Source: Chloroflexi bacterium CFX4 (GTDB lineage Bacteria; Chloroflexota; Anaerolineae; Aggregatilineales; UBA2796). Taken from it: a stretch of 64,000 nucleotides of DNA. The notes under the pieces are model-generated. The model did no database searches, was not told where the DNA came from, and was given only the letters and a program-made list of their open reading frames with translations. The stretch's first letter is position 1. Each line of letters opens with the position of its first letter. The stretch lies in NCBI GenBank assembly GCA_021404685.1, contig QWHC01000001.1, positions 1 to 64,000 of the forward strand, in the 5' to 3' direction. Both the position numbers and the translations under genes were made by a program. Shown here piece by piece: positions 52,181 to 59,848 of the stretch.

Positions 52181-53416
52181 TTAGGCGCTGGGTAAATCTG
52201 CTGCCGCACCGATCAGCAGCAAAAGTTGCCACATGCCCTCTGGAATGGGCGCAGTCTCGATAAATTCGTCATCACGGTGTGCGTTGCCGCCGCGTGTGAT
52301 GCCAATGGTGATGGTTGGCAAGCCTTCCGCCAAGAGGACGTTTGCATCCGTGCTGCCATGCTCAAAGACTGGCACAATGCCCAGATAGCCAAGCGTTTCT
52401 TCCGCCAGTGCTGCCAGCGGATGGCTGCGCGGAATGCTGCCAGAGGGACGGTCTCCAACGGTCGCCACCTCAAAACGCACGTCCGGCATACGGTTCTGCT
52501 CGATCAGGTTTCGCACGCTGCGCTCTAGCGCTGCCAGCCCATCGCGTGTCTCAGAGCGCATATCGAGCAGCAGCGAGGCATCTGCGGCAATGGTGTTCAC
52601 CGAACGCCCGCCTTCGATCACGCCAATGTTATAGGTGGTGCGCGGTGCTTCGGGTGGGCGCAGCGCACTGATTTGTGCACCAAGCCGCATCAGGTTGTGA
52701 ATGGCGCTTGGTCGCCCAAAATGCAGCCAGCTATGCCCGCCCGCCGTGTGGCAGCTAATCTGCAAGCGCCGCACGGCAATGCCGCCGATGTAGACATGCC
52801 CAAGCGCCATGCCTTCAATCACGATGGCGCTGCCAAGCTGGCTGCCCAAACGCTGATAGACTGCCCGAATGCCGTCTAGGTTGCCCAGTCCTTCTTCGCG
52901 GCTGTTTGCCACAAACCACACATCGGCGGGCAGGCGCACCCCGTTTTGGCAGAGCAGTTCCGCCGCCTTAAGCAGGGCTGCCACGCCAAGGCTGTTATCC
53001 CCAATGCCGGGCGCGCAGATCGTATCCGTCGTTTGGGTAACCGTTAAGGGCGTTTCGCGCTGGAAGACCGTATCCGTATGCGCGCTGACCAGCAACGCTG
53101 GACGGCGCGGATCGCTGCCGCGCAGGCAGGCATACACATTCAGCAATGCATCCGTGCTGATGCTGCTGGGATCAAGGGCGGGCAACGCAGCAAAGCGCGC
53201 CTGCACATAGGCGGCGCGCTGCGCTTCTTCAAAGGTTGGGGCAGCGATCTGCTGGATGGTGATCGCTTCCTCAAGGAGGGATGCCTGATGCGCTTGGAGT
53301 GCCGCACGCAGCGCGCTGAAGGCAGGGGTCGCAGCGAGGTTGGCAACTTTGCTCAAACGATACTCCGCATAGCGCAGGCGAAAACGGCGAAATTTAGGCT
53401 TTATGAGCGGCTTCAA
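52181..53416 (-). CDS. M20-family metallopeptidase
   Basis: Protein of up to 411 aa with the M20 di-zinc hydrolase order: ALLVSAHTDTVF (metal His and catalytic Asp), PGIGDNSLGVAALL (bridging Asp), NSREEGLGNL (catalytic Glu pair), a dimerisation domain with CHTAGGHSW, and a late HGSTDANVLL (final metal His). It resembles PepT/acetylornithine deacetylase-like exopeptidases. The TTG at 53416 is uncertain: it overlaps the bS20 gene by 23 bases and has no Shine-Dalgarno. No better start was found. Confidence 0.88.
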   Translation of the reverse strand: MKPLIKPKFRRFRLRYAEYRLSKVANLAATPAFSALRAALQAHQASLLEEAITIQQIAAPTFEEAQRAAYVQARFAALPALDPSSISTDALLNVYACLRGSDPRRPALLVSAHTDTVFQRETPLTVTQTTDTICAPGIGDNSLGVAALLKAAELLCQNGVRLPADVWFVANSREEGLGNLDGIRAVYQRLGSQLGSAIVIEGMALGHVYIGGIAVRRLQISCHTAGGHSWLHFGRPSAIHNLMRLGAQISALRPPEAPRTTYNIGVIEGGRSVNTIAADASLLLDMRSETRDGLAALERSVRNLIEQNRMPDVRFEVATVGDRPSGSIPRSHPLAALAEETLGYLGIVPVFEHGSTDANVLLAEGLPTITIGITRGGNAHRDDEFIETAPIPEGMWQLLLLIGAAADLPSA

Positions 53417-53672
53417 GCGCGTTGAGGCGTGCCATCAGGCGGCTTTTACGGCGGGCGGCATTGTTGCGGTGCAAAATACCGCTGCTAACTGCCTTGTCCA
53501 ACACGCGGATGGCGGTCAGTGTTGCTTCACGGGCAGCCTGATAATCGCCGCTGGCGAGGCTTTCGCGGGCTTGGCGCAGCTTGGTGCGCGTGCGGCTGAC
53601 GTGCAGACGGTTCTCGGTGCGGCGGCGTTTATTCACGCGAATCCGCTTAATGGCAGACTTATGATTAGCCAA
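53394..53672 (-). CDS. rpsT: 30S ribosomal protein bS20
   Basis: Protein of 92 aa, starting from a TTG at 53670-53672 read as Met-Ala-Asn-His-Lys-Ser, the conserved N-terminus of bS20. It is rich in Lys, Arg and Ala, with the family segments KRIRVNKRRRTENR and KAVSSGILHRNNAARRKSRL. It binds 16S rRNA. GAGAGA lies upstream at a slightly loose spacing. TTG starts are known for rpsT in E. coli, where they help autoregulation. A near-consensus promoter lies 50 bases upstream. Confidence 0.95.
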   Translation of the reverse strand: MANHKSAIKRIRVNKRRRTENRLHVSRTRTKLRQARESLASGDYQAAREATLTAIRVLDKAVSSGILHRNNAARRKSRLMARLNALEAAHKA

Positions 53673-53725
53673 TGGTCTCTCTAAGCTCCCTATATGGGTG
53701 ATCGAACAGCGTTTTAGTGTGCTGC

Positions 53726-53754
53726 ATTGTAGCAAAAAGGCGGGCGCTTGTCTA
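53726..53754 (-). promoter_or_regulatory. Promoter of rpsT
   Basis: Minus strand: TAGACA, a 17-base spacer, and TACAAT preceded by TGC (extended -10). Five of six bases match in each hexamer. The start near 53719 gives a leader of about 45 bases. Confidence 0.75.
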
Positions 53755-53847
53755 GAGAGGCTGCGGCGGGCGCCGTGCTAGGGAATTTTCTGCAAACGCG
53801 CTACAATCTGCCAAGTGCTATATGCAGTTTTCGGGAGCAGCCGCGCT

Positions 53848-54999
53848 ATGTTTCGTCCACCGCTTACGCTTGGCGTCGAAGAAGAATATATGATCATAGA
53901 CGCGCAAACGCGGGCGCTTTCGCCTGCTGTGCGCGACGTGCTGGCGCGCAGCCGCCAAACGCTTGGCGATCAGGTGAAGGCGGAATTCATGCAATCACAG
54001 ATCGAGATTGCGACGGGCATCTGCCATACTGTGAGCGAAGTGCGCGAGCAGTTGATCCACCTACGGCGCGGCGTGAACGCGGCGGCAGAGGCATTCGGCA
54101 AGCGCATTGTGGCGGCTGCCACACACCCATTCTCCGAAGTGCATGAGCAAGAGATCAGCGAAGGCGAGCGCTACAGTGAATTAGCGACCGATATGCAGTA
54201 TGTGGCGCGCCGTTTGGTCATCTTTGGGATGCATATCCATCTCGGCTTTGGCGAGACGGACGAGGCACGCGCTCTGCTCATTGATGTGATGAATCAGCTC
54301 CGCTATTTTCTGCCGCAAATCTTGGCGCTTTCCACCAGTTCGCCCTTTTGGCACGGGCGCAACACCGGCTTAAAGAGCTACCGCTGCGTGGTCTTTGAGA
54401 ATTTGCCGCGCACGGGTATTCCGCCCGTCTTCAGCAGCTATGAAGAATACGACCGCATGGTAGATGTTTTTGCCAACGCCGGCTCACTCAGCAAGGGCGG
54501 CGGCAAAGACCCATCCCGCATTTGGTGGGACGTGCGCCCTAATCCACGGGTGGGGACGCTTGAAGTGCGCGTGCCAGATGTATGCAGCACGGTGGATGAG
54601 GCGGTCTGCATTACGGCGGTCATTCAAGCGTTGGTGGTGAAGCTGCTCAAGCTGCGCGCCCAGAACCAATCATGGCGGCTCTACCGCACTGAACTGCTGC
54701 GCGAGAACAAGTGGCGCGCTCAGCGCTATGGCATTGAGGGTGAACTGATTGACTTTGGGCTTGGCAAACCTGTGCCAATTGCCCAACTGTGGGAAGAAAC
54801 ACTGACCTTTGTGGACGATGTGCTAGATGGACTAGGCACACGGCGCGAGGTAGAATATGTGCGGCACATTTTGCAGAACGGCACCAGCGCCGACCGCCAA
54901 TTGGCAACTTACTATCAGGCGTTGGATGATGGCTGTACCAGCGATGAGGCGTTCCGCTTGGTGATGGATCGCCTGATCAGCGAGACGGTGGGTGGTTAA
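53848..54999 (+). CDS. Carboxylate-amine ligase, YbdK/GCS2-like
   Basis: Protein of 383 aa of the glutamate-cysteine ligase type 2 fold (YbdK subgroup). Visible: the N-terminal GVEEEYMIID with the metal-binding Glu residues, SQIEIATG, GMHIHLGF, and the late strand PRVGTLEVRVPD. These enzymes ligate an amine or amino acid to a glutamate-like carboxylate using ATP; many show weak glutamate-cysteine ligase activity. The ATG at 53848 has GGGAG upstream. TACAAT at 53802-53807 may be the -10. Confidence 0.9.
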   Translation: MFRPPLTLGVEEEYMIIDAQTRALSPAVRDVLARSRQTLGDQVKAEFMQSQIEIATGICHTVSEVREQLIHLRRGVNAAAEAFGKRIVAAATHPFSEVHEQEISEGERYSELATDMQYVARRLVIFGMHIHLGFGETDEARALLIDVMNQLRYFLPQILALSTSSPFWHGRNTGLKSYRCVVFENLPRTGIPPVFSSYEEYDRMVDVFANAGSLSKGGGKDPSRIWWDVRPNPRVGTLEVRVPDVCSTVDEAVCITAVIQALVVKLLKLRAQNQSWRLYRTELLRENKWRAQRYGIEGELIDFGLGKPVPIAQLWEETLTFVDDVLDGLGTRREVEYVRHILQNGTSADRQLATYYQALDDGCTSDEAFRLVMDRLISETVGG

Positions 55000-55037
55000 A
55001 GTACGGTTACTTGGTCTTAGAGGGTGGTATTTTGGCT

Positions 55038-55508
55038 ATGAAAATCGCCATTGGCTGTGATGAAGCAGGGCTGCCGCTGCTGGACGTGGTGCGCGAATTC
55101 TTGCGCGGCAAACCTGAGATAGAAGTGCAGGATTTTGGTGTTCACAGCACCGATCCTGTGGATTATCCCGATATTGCCGAGCAAGTGGCAATGGCTGTCT
55201 CCAAAGGTGAGGCAGAGCGCGCCATTTTGGTGTGCGGGACAGGCATCGGCATGTGCATCACTGCCAACAAAGTGCCGAATGTGCGTGCTGCCCTCTGCCA
55301 CGATACCTACTCGGCAGAGCGTGCGCGCAAAAGCAACGATGCTCAGGTCATCACGATGGGCGCACGCGTGATCGGCGCGGAACTTGCCAAGAGCATCCTT
55401 GAAGCATGGCTTGCCTCTGAGTTTGCCGGCGGGCGCTCTGCGCCGAAAGTTGCCAAGATGAACGCCGTAGATTCACGCTATCGGGCAGGGCGCGAAGACG
55501 AAGGCTAG
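55038..55508 (+). CDS. rpiB: Ribose-5-phosphate isomerase B
   Basis: Protein of 156 aa of the RpiB/LacA/LacB family: MKIAIGCDEAGLPLLDVV, VCGTGIGMCITANKVPNVRAALC (active-site Cys and the anion-binding loop), and SNDAQVITMGARVIG. It interconverts ribose-5-phosphate and ribulose-5-phosphate in the cytoplasm. The Asp-His of canonical GSDHAG is here C-D-E-A-G, so one active-site His is replaced by Glu; this can indicate a relative with different substrate preference. ATG at 55038; a TTG two codons earlier is possible. Confidence 0.87.
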   Translation: MKIAIGCDEAGLPLLDVVREFLRGKPEIEVQDFGVHSTDPVDYPDIAEQVAMAVSKGEAERAILVCGTGIGMCITANKVPNVRAALCHDTYSAERARKSNDAQVITMGARVIGAELAKSILEAWLASEFAGGRSAPKVAKMNAVDSRYRAGREDEG

Positions 55509-55631
55509 AGGCAACCCATATCGCCTTCTCGCTTGATAAGACACTGGGCAGATATGCCTTGCCGCGTCTGTGCAAGGTATCCGTGTAACAATCAGGCGCG
55601 TTCTTGTCAGCGGATCAGCCTATGCCCGCCT

Positions 55632-56522
55632 TCATTTCAGCCGCCAGGCGCCGCCCGCCGTGATTTCAGCCTGCCCTTGCTCATAAAGGTAGACCAACGC
55701 CGCCTGCACCGCTGCCCGCGCCAGCCCGTAGCTAACCGCGTTCGGCAACCGATCACCGAGCGCAGCGCAAACCTGCTGTGTGAGCGTGCCGTCGTTGGCA
55801 GGTGCGGCGCGTAACTGCGCGGCGGTCGTCTCGATCACGCGGCGCAAAGCAGCACCGTTGGCAGCGATGGTCTCCCGTGCATCGGTTAGGTGCGTGCCGT
55901 GTCCGGGCGCAAACAGCACACCCTCCAGTGCGTTCAGCCGTTCCAGCGTCTCCAGTGCTTGCCCCATATGCACTGTGAACTGCACGGGATATTTCTGCAA
56001 GGTTGGGATGGGCAGAAAAGCATCGGCGCTGAACAGGATATTCCCATAGCGCACGCCGATTTGGTTCGGCGAATGCCCTGCTAACGGCACGATCTCCACA
56101 TCAATGCCGAGCAAGCCCAGTCTGCCCACCTCAAGCAGGTGATCTACAGGGCAAGGCTGTGCCAGCGTGAATTTGCCCTTCAATTGATCAATCGGCGCCG
56201 CGCCCGCCGAGAGCATGATGCCCTCTAAAGCGGGATTGCTGATAAAAGCTGCTTCCAGGTGTGGCGCATAGACAGGAAAAGGCGGCAGCACCCGCCGTAG
56301 ATAGGCAGCCCCGCCGAAGTGATCAGCGTGACCGTGCGTCAGGATCAGCGCGCCAAGCCGCACACCAAGCGACTCCAACGTCCGCTTGATGCGCTTGCCC
56401 AAATCATCATCTAAGCCGGCATCAATTACAAGCGCCTGATCGCCCTGCACCAGCACACCGACGTTGGCGCCGCTTTGCAGGTGGTAGCAGCCTTCGGCAA
56501 GCTGAACGACTTCAAATGCCAT
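55632..56522 (-). CDS. Metallo-beta-lactamase-fold hydrolase
   Basis: Protein of 296 aa with the MBL signature ILTHGHADHFGG (H-x-H-x-D-H), preceded by VIDAGLDDDLGKRI and followed by LAGHSPNQIGV (metal His) and a last FAPGHGTHLTD. It is a glyoxalase II-like binuclear zinc hydrolase; the substrate is unknown. The ~70-residue helical tail after residue 225 may be a lid or dimer region. ATG at 56520-56522. The PNPOx-like gene lies 15 bases upstream on the same strand. Confidence 0.9.
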   Translation of the reverse strand: MAFEVVQLAEGCYHLQSGANVGVLVQGDQALVIDAGLDDDLGKRIKRTLESLGVRLGALILTHGHADHFGGAAYLRRVLPPFPVYAPHLEAAFISNPALEGIMLSAGAAPIDQLKGKFTLAQPCPVDHLLEVGRLGLLGIDVEIVPLAGHSPNQIGVRYGNILFSADAFLPIPTLQKYPVQFTVHMGQALETLERLNALEGVLFAPGHGTHLTDARETIAANGAALRRVIETTAAQLRAAPANDGTLTQQVCAALGDRLPNAVSYGLARAAVQAALVYLYEQGQAEITAGGAWRLK

Positions 56523-56537
56523 GCCCGCGTCCTTCGG

Positions 56538-57110
56538 CTATGCCTCGCTGCTGATGTGTTGTCCTAAGGGCGTTGGCAAGCCGTCTATGCTCTGCACGTT
56601 CTTTTCTTCCCAATAGGCGCTAACGCCTGCCTCGCCTTTCACTGCTGACCACTTGCGAAGGGCATCGCGCTCACCCTCATAAGTGAAAAGCGGCACGGCA
56701 AAGCCGCACGAAGTCTGCACGCGCTCCACATGGTTCAGCACGATTTGGCGCGCACCGACATCGCTTGCCAGTGGAAAATGCGGCGCAAGGGCTGCCCAAC
56801 GCGGTGTATCGCGCAGCACGACCTCGCCACGCCCAAAAAGGCGCAGAATACGCGGCGCACCTTCAAAGGCGCACCACATCAGGGTTAGGCGTCCATTCTC
56901 CAAAATGTGGGCAGAAGTCTCGTTGCCGCTGCCGGTCAAGTCTAAGTAGCCAACGGTATGTGCGTCCAGCACGCGCAAGCAGTCATGCCCTTTGGGCGAG
57001 AGGTTGATATGCCCATCGGCAGTTAGGGGTGCGCTGGCAACAAAAAAAAGGCGCTGCTGCTCAATCCAAGCGCGCAGCTCGTCGGTAATCTGCTCGTGTA
57101 CTTTTGCCAC
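56538..57110 (-). CDS. Pyridoxamine 5'-phosphate oxidase-like flavin-binding protein
   Basis: Protein of 190 aa with the FMN-binding split-barrel pattern: LRAWIEQQRLFFVASAPLTADGHINLSPKG, then YLDLTGSGNETSAHILENGRLTLMWCAF split over two strands, and LFGRGEVV. The G-x-G-N-E-T segment is typical of the PNPOx-like group that binds F420 or FMN. A GTG start at 57108-57110 has AAGGAG 7 bases upstream; a longer frame has no ribosome site. It probably acts as a small flavin-dependent reductase. Confidence 0.88.
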   Translation of the reverse strand: MAKVHEQITDELRAWIEQQRLFFVASAPLTADGHINLSPKGHDCLRVLDAHTVGYLDLTGSGNETSAHILENGRLTLMWCAFEGAPRILRLFGRGEVVLRDTPRWAALAPHFPLASDVGARQIVLNHVERVQTSCGFAVPLFTYEGERDALRKWSAVKGEAGVSAYWEEKNVQSIDGLPTPLGQHISSEA

Positions 57111-57295
57111 TGTAGACTCCTTATGGTAAGCGTGGGCAATCCTACCCAACTTGGCAGTGCGGCGCAAAAACGGAGCGTAAAGGGTGTGGTCTATCCTGAC
57201 AATATTGTGCGAATCGCCCATAACAAGCCCAAAAGATTTGCCTTACCTTAAAGCCCGCCCCGCACGGCGATTTTCGCCTTTCGGTAGATTATGGG

Positions 57296-57301
57296 TACAA
57301 T
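57296..57301 (+). promoter_or_regulatory. -10 candidate for the ABC-2-like membrane protein gene
   Basis: TACAAT at 57296-57301, with a poor -35 (TTCGCC, 17-base spacing). The leader would be about 31 bases. Confidence 0.35.
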
Positions 57302-57339
57302 GCTGCCTAGCACACTCAAAGAGATCGAGGCTCTAAGCT

Positions 57340-58383
57340 ATGCTGCGACGGTTTTACGCTCAATTGCCCGCCTTTGCCCGCCCCGACCATCCCATTATGC
57401 GCTATCTGCTCTTGCGCGAAGGGCGGCGCACCTCACGCGGCAACCAAATTTTGCGCTGGCTGAGCATTGCTTTTCTGATTGCACTGCTGCCGCTGGGCGG
57501 CTGGATAATTGCCACACGCTTTGGCACACAGCCCATCGAAACTGCCAACCGCTTTGATGCCATTTACCTGACGCTCTACTGGGCGTTGATCGCACTGCAA
57601 CTTCTGATGCGCCTTGTGGCGATGAGCGCCACCATTGGCGTGATTGCCACGGAAGAACGCCAACAGACATGGGATACGCTCAAGATCACCACCGATGGCG
57701 CGCTGCTGACCATGAAAGCGCGTTGGGCAGCCGCCTTTTACCGCCTGCTGCCTGTTCTAATCATTCTGACGCTGGCACGCATCCTCTTTATCTTGATCGC
57801 GCTCTACGACCTGACCACCTTTCAAGGTAAATATATTGACATTCTGATCGGCGGCACTGTCCCGTTTGGTGAGCCGTATCTAGCGCGAGATATGGCCGAG
57901 TCTATCGGTGTGACTAGCGGCATAATTATCACTGCTTTGGGCATGACGGCAGCCTTGATCGCACCTTTTACGGCGCTCGCCTTCGACGCCGCGCTTGGCA
58001 TGTTGATCGGCACCTTGGCGCGCACGCGGCTGAGCAGTGCGCTAGGGCAGTCCGGCTTGGTGGTAGGACGCATCCTGATCACGGGTTGGGCGCTGTGGGT
58101 GGGCGCTTCAGCCCTCACTTTGAGTCCGTTCGGCGCGCTGAATGCTTCTTTCGCCGGCAACGCACCGTCACCGACGCTCGGCTGGCTAGGTGTGTTCTTC
58201 GGCATTGCAGAAGGCGATCTAGGCTTGACTGCGCTCCATTTGCCCTATGTGCAGCGCATGTGGGCAGATTACGATTACGGCATCTTCATTGGCTTGGCAT
58301 TCTTAGGCTATGTGCTGCTGCAAGCACTGCTGGCAAACCTGATCGTTGGCTTGGCAGCACGGCGCGCCACACGCGCCCACTAA
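57340..58383 (+). CDS. ABC-2-like polytopic membrane protein
   Basis: Protein of 347 aa with seven or eight hydrophobic helices. A cytoplasmic loop reads IATEERQQTWDTLKITTDGA, which resembles the E-R-x-x-x-T-W-D-x-L loop of ABC-2 permeases such as NatB-like exporters. No ATPase gene is next to it; the partner may lie elsewhere. Confidence in the permease assignment is modest. ATG at 57340. Confidence 0.65.
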   Translation: MLRRFYAQLPAFARPDHPIMRYLLLREGRRTSRGNQILRWLSIAFLIALLPLGGWIIATRFGTQPIETANRFDAIYLTLYWALIALQLLMRLVAMSATIGVIATEERQQTWDTLKITTDGALLTMKARWAAAFYRLLPVLIILTLARILFILIALYDLTTFQGKYIDILIGGTVPFGEPYLARDMAESIGVTSGIIITALGMTAALIAPFTALAFDAALGMLIGTLARTRLSSALGQSGLVVGRILITGWALWVGASALTLSPFGALNASFAGNAPSPTLGWLGVFFGIAEGDLGLTALHLPYVQRMWADYDYGIFIGLAFLGYVLLQALLANLIVGLAARRATRAH

Positions 58384-58479
58384 TCATAGCCCGCCTATAT
58401 CGGCGCACTAAGAGAAGTATTGCGCGCCAATACATCACAGTTCCCTCACAATTTAGCGAATGTAATGTACTTTCACAGA

Positions 58480-58507
58480 AAGGCTGTTGTACTGTATACA
58501 CAGCCTT
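58480..58507 (+). promoter_or_regulatory. Hairpin in the leader of the first STAS-like gene
   Basis: Stem AAGGCTGT / ACAGCCTT (8 bp, 12-base loop) ending about 9 bases before the GTG start. It would occlude or adjoin the translation start of the first paralogue; no T-run follows. Regulatory function is unproven. Confidence 0.4.
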
Positions 58508-58516
58508 CGTTTCCTA

Positions 58517-58906
58517 GTGAAAGGGTGTGTACCTATTCAGATTGAGCCAAATGTTGACGAACGTATTTTAGTCCTACGCTACCAGATGCCGCTTAGCGGC
58601 GCTGAGAATGTTGTGCAAGCCATTGCCGATTTCGCTACGGAGGTGCGCTCAACCTTCTTTGCCGTCTCGGATTTGCGCGGTATCCCGATCACCTTTGACG
58701 CAATGGTAGACGGTTTGGACATGGTGCGCCGCTCTTTGGCGCAAGTGCCGATGCGCTTCGTGACCATCGGCGATAGTGAACTGGTCGAGATGGGCAACCG
58801 TGCCATCCCGCAAAAGCAGTGTGGCGGCTGTGAGGCAGCCCGCGCCCTTGCCACCGAAGAAGAAGCGCTTGCCTATTGCCGTTCGGAGCTTCAGAAGTCT
58901 GATTAA
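58517..58906 (+). CDS. STAS/SpoIIAA-like small protein, paralogue 1
   Basis: Protein of ~129 aa, first of three tandem paralogues. After PIQIEPNVDERILVLRYQMP it alternates strands and helices in the SpoIIAA/STAS style (FFAVSDLRGIPITFDAMVDGL, MRFVTIGDSELVEMG, ATEEEALAYCRSEL). It differs from the others in having CGGCEAARAL near the end, a possible Cys pair. The start is unsure: the GTG at 58517 gives a short extra N-terminus; the position aligning with the other paralogues' starts is a GTA codon. Function unknown. Confidence 0.65.
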   Translation: MKGCVPIQIEPNVDERILVLRYQMPLSGAENVVQAIADFATEVRSTFFAVSDLRGIPITFDAMVDGLDMVRRSLAQVPMRFVTIGDSELVEMGNRAIPQKQCGGCEAARALATEEEALAYCRSELQKSD

Positions 58907-58938
58907 CTACCGAAATTGTAAGCGGAAGGAACATCCAA

Positions 58939-59325
58939 TTGCCTATTCAGATTGAGCCGAACGTCCAGACGGGTATTTTGATGGCGCGCTACGTAAACCC
59001 TGTTGATCCTGAGCGCGACGTAGCGAACGTTATTCAGTCAATTATCGCGTTTTCGCATCAGGTGCAAGGCGTTTTCTTCGTAATTGCTGACGTGCGCGAA
59101 TTTGACCTGACCTTCGACACTGTTACTGAAGGGCTGGATTTGGTGCGCCGTTCACTGGTGGGCATTCCGGTGCGCTTTGTGGTCATTGGCTCAGGGAAGT
59201 TCGTTGAGTTGGCTGCCCAAGCCGTTGCCCAACGGCAGTATGGCAGTTTTGAGGTGGCAAAAGTGTTTGCCACCGAAGAAGAAGCGCTTGCCTACTGCCA
59301 CGCTGAACTGACAAAACCTTCCTAG
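58939..59325 (+). CDS. STAS/SpoIIAA-like small protein, paralogue 2
   Basis: Protein of 128 aa with a TTG start at 58939 (GGAAGGA upstream). Same architecture as paralogues 1 and 3: PIQIEPNVQTGILMARYVNP, a helix ending FFVIADVREFDLTFD, VRFVVIGSGKFVELAAQAV and ATEEEALAYCHAEL. The last third shares a 36-base identical block with paralogue 3. It lies in an operon with 32- and 31-base gaps. Possibly binds a small molecule or partner like other STAS-fold proteins; not established. Confidence 0.75.
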   Translation: MPIQIEPNVQTGILMARYVNPVDPERDVANVIQSIIAFSHQVQGVFFVIADVREFDLTFDTVTEGLDLVRRSLVGIPVRFVVIGSGKFVELAAQAVAQRQYGSFEVAKVFATEEEALAYCHAELTKPS

Positions 59326-59356
59326 CCTAATCTGCCTTATAAAAGGAGGCTTAAAC

Positions 59357-59743
59357 ATGCCCGTTGCGATTGAACAAAACGTTGATGAACACATCCTATT
59401 CCTACGCTATCAGATGCCCGTTGATCCTGATCTAGATTTGCAAACCGCCGGCGCTGCCATCATCGCTTTTTCCCAGCAAGTACAAGGCAAGCCGTTTTAT
59501 ACGATCAACGATGCACGCGAATTTCCGATCACCTTTGATATCTTGGTACAGTCCCTCAGCACATTACGGCAAAGTTTCGGCAGCATTCCTGTGCGCTTTG
59601 TGATTATCGGCTCAGGGAAGTTCGTTGAGTTGGCTGCCCAAGCCATCACCCAACGGCAGTATGGCAGCTTTGAAATGGCAAAAGTTTTCGCCACCGCAGA
59701 AGAAGCGCTTGCCTACTGCCGCGCTGAACCCCTGCAAGCCTAA
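59357..59743 (+). CDS. STAS/SpoIIAA-like small protein, paralogue 3
   Basis: Protein of 128 aa starting MPVAIEQNVDEHILFLRYQMP. Fold as in the two preceding genes; the central FYTINDAREFPITFDILVQSL and the conserved VRFVIIGSGKFVELAAQAITQRQYGS segment (broken here for length) match paralogue 2 closely. ATG at 59357 with GGAGG about 10 bases upstream. Last gene of the trio; a terminator follows after 27 bases. Confidence 0.78.
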   Translation: MPVAIEQNVDEHILFLRYQMPVDPDLDLQTAGAAIIAFSQQVQGKPFYTINDAREFPITFDILVQSLSTLRQSFGSIPVRFVIIGSGKFVELAAQAITQRQYGSFEMAKVFATAEEALAYCRAEPLQA

Positions 59744-59770
59744 ATCGCCCTGAAATTGCCCTGTGTAGTG

Positions 59771-59797
59771 CGCCGTGCTATACTGCACGGCGTTTTT
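59771..59797 (+). terminator. Terminator after the STAS-like trio, with a -10-like loop
   Basis: Perfect 8-bp stem CGCCGTGC / GCACGGCG followed by TTTTT. The 6-base loop is TATACT, and with the preceding TGC it also spells an extended -10. The next gene begins at 59849, so the same bases could promote it. Confidence 0.82.
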
Positions 59798-59848
59798 CAT
59801 ATATGCTTATGCCGCGCCCTTGCTCGGCTAGAACGGATACAAGTCGCT

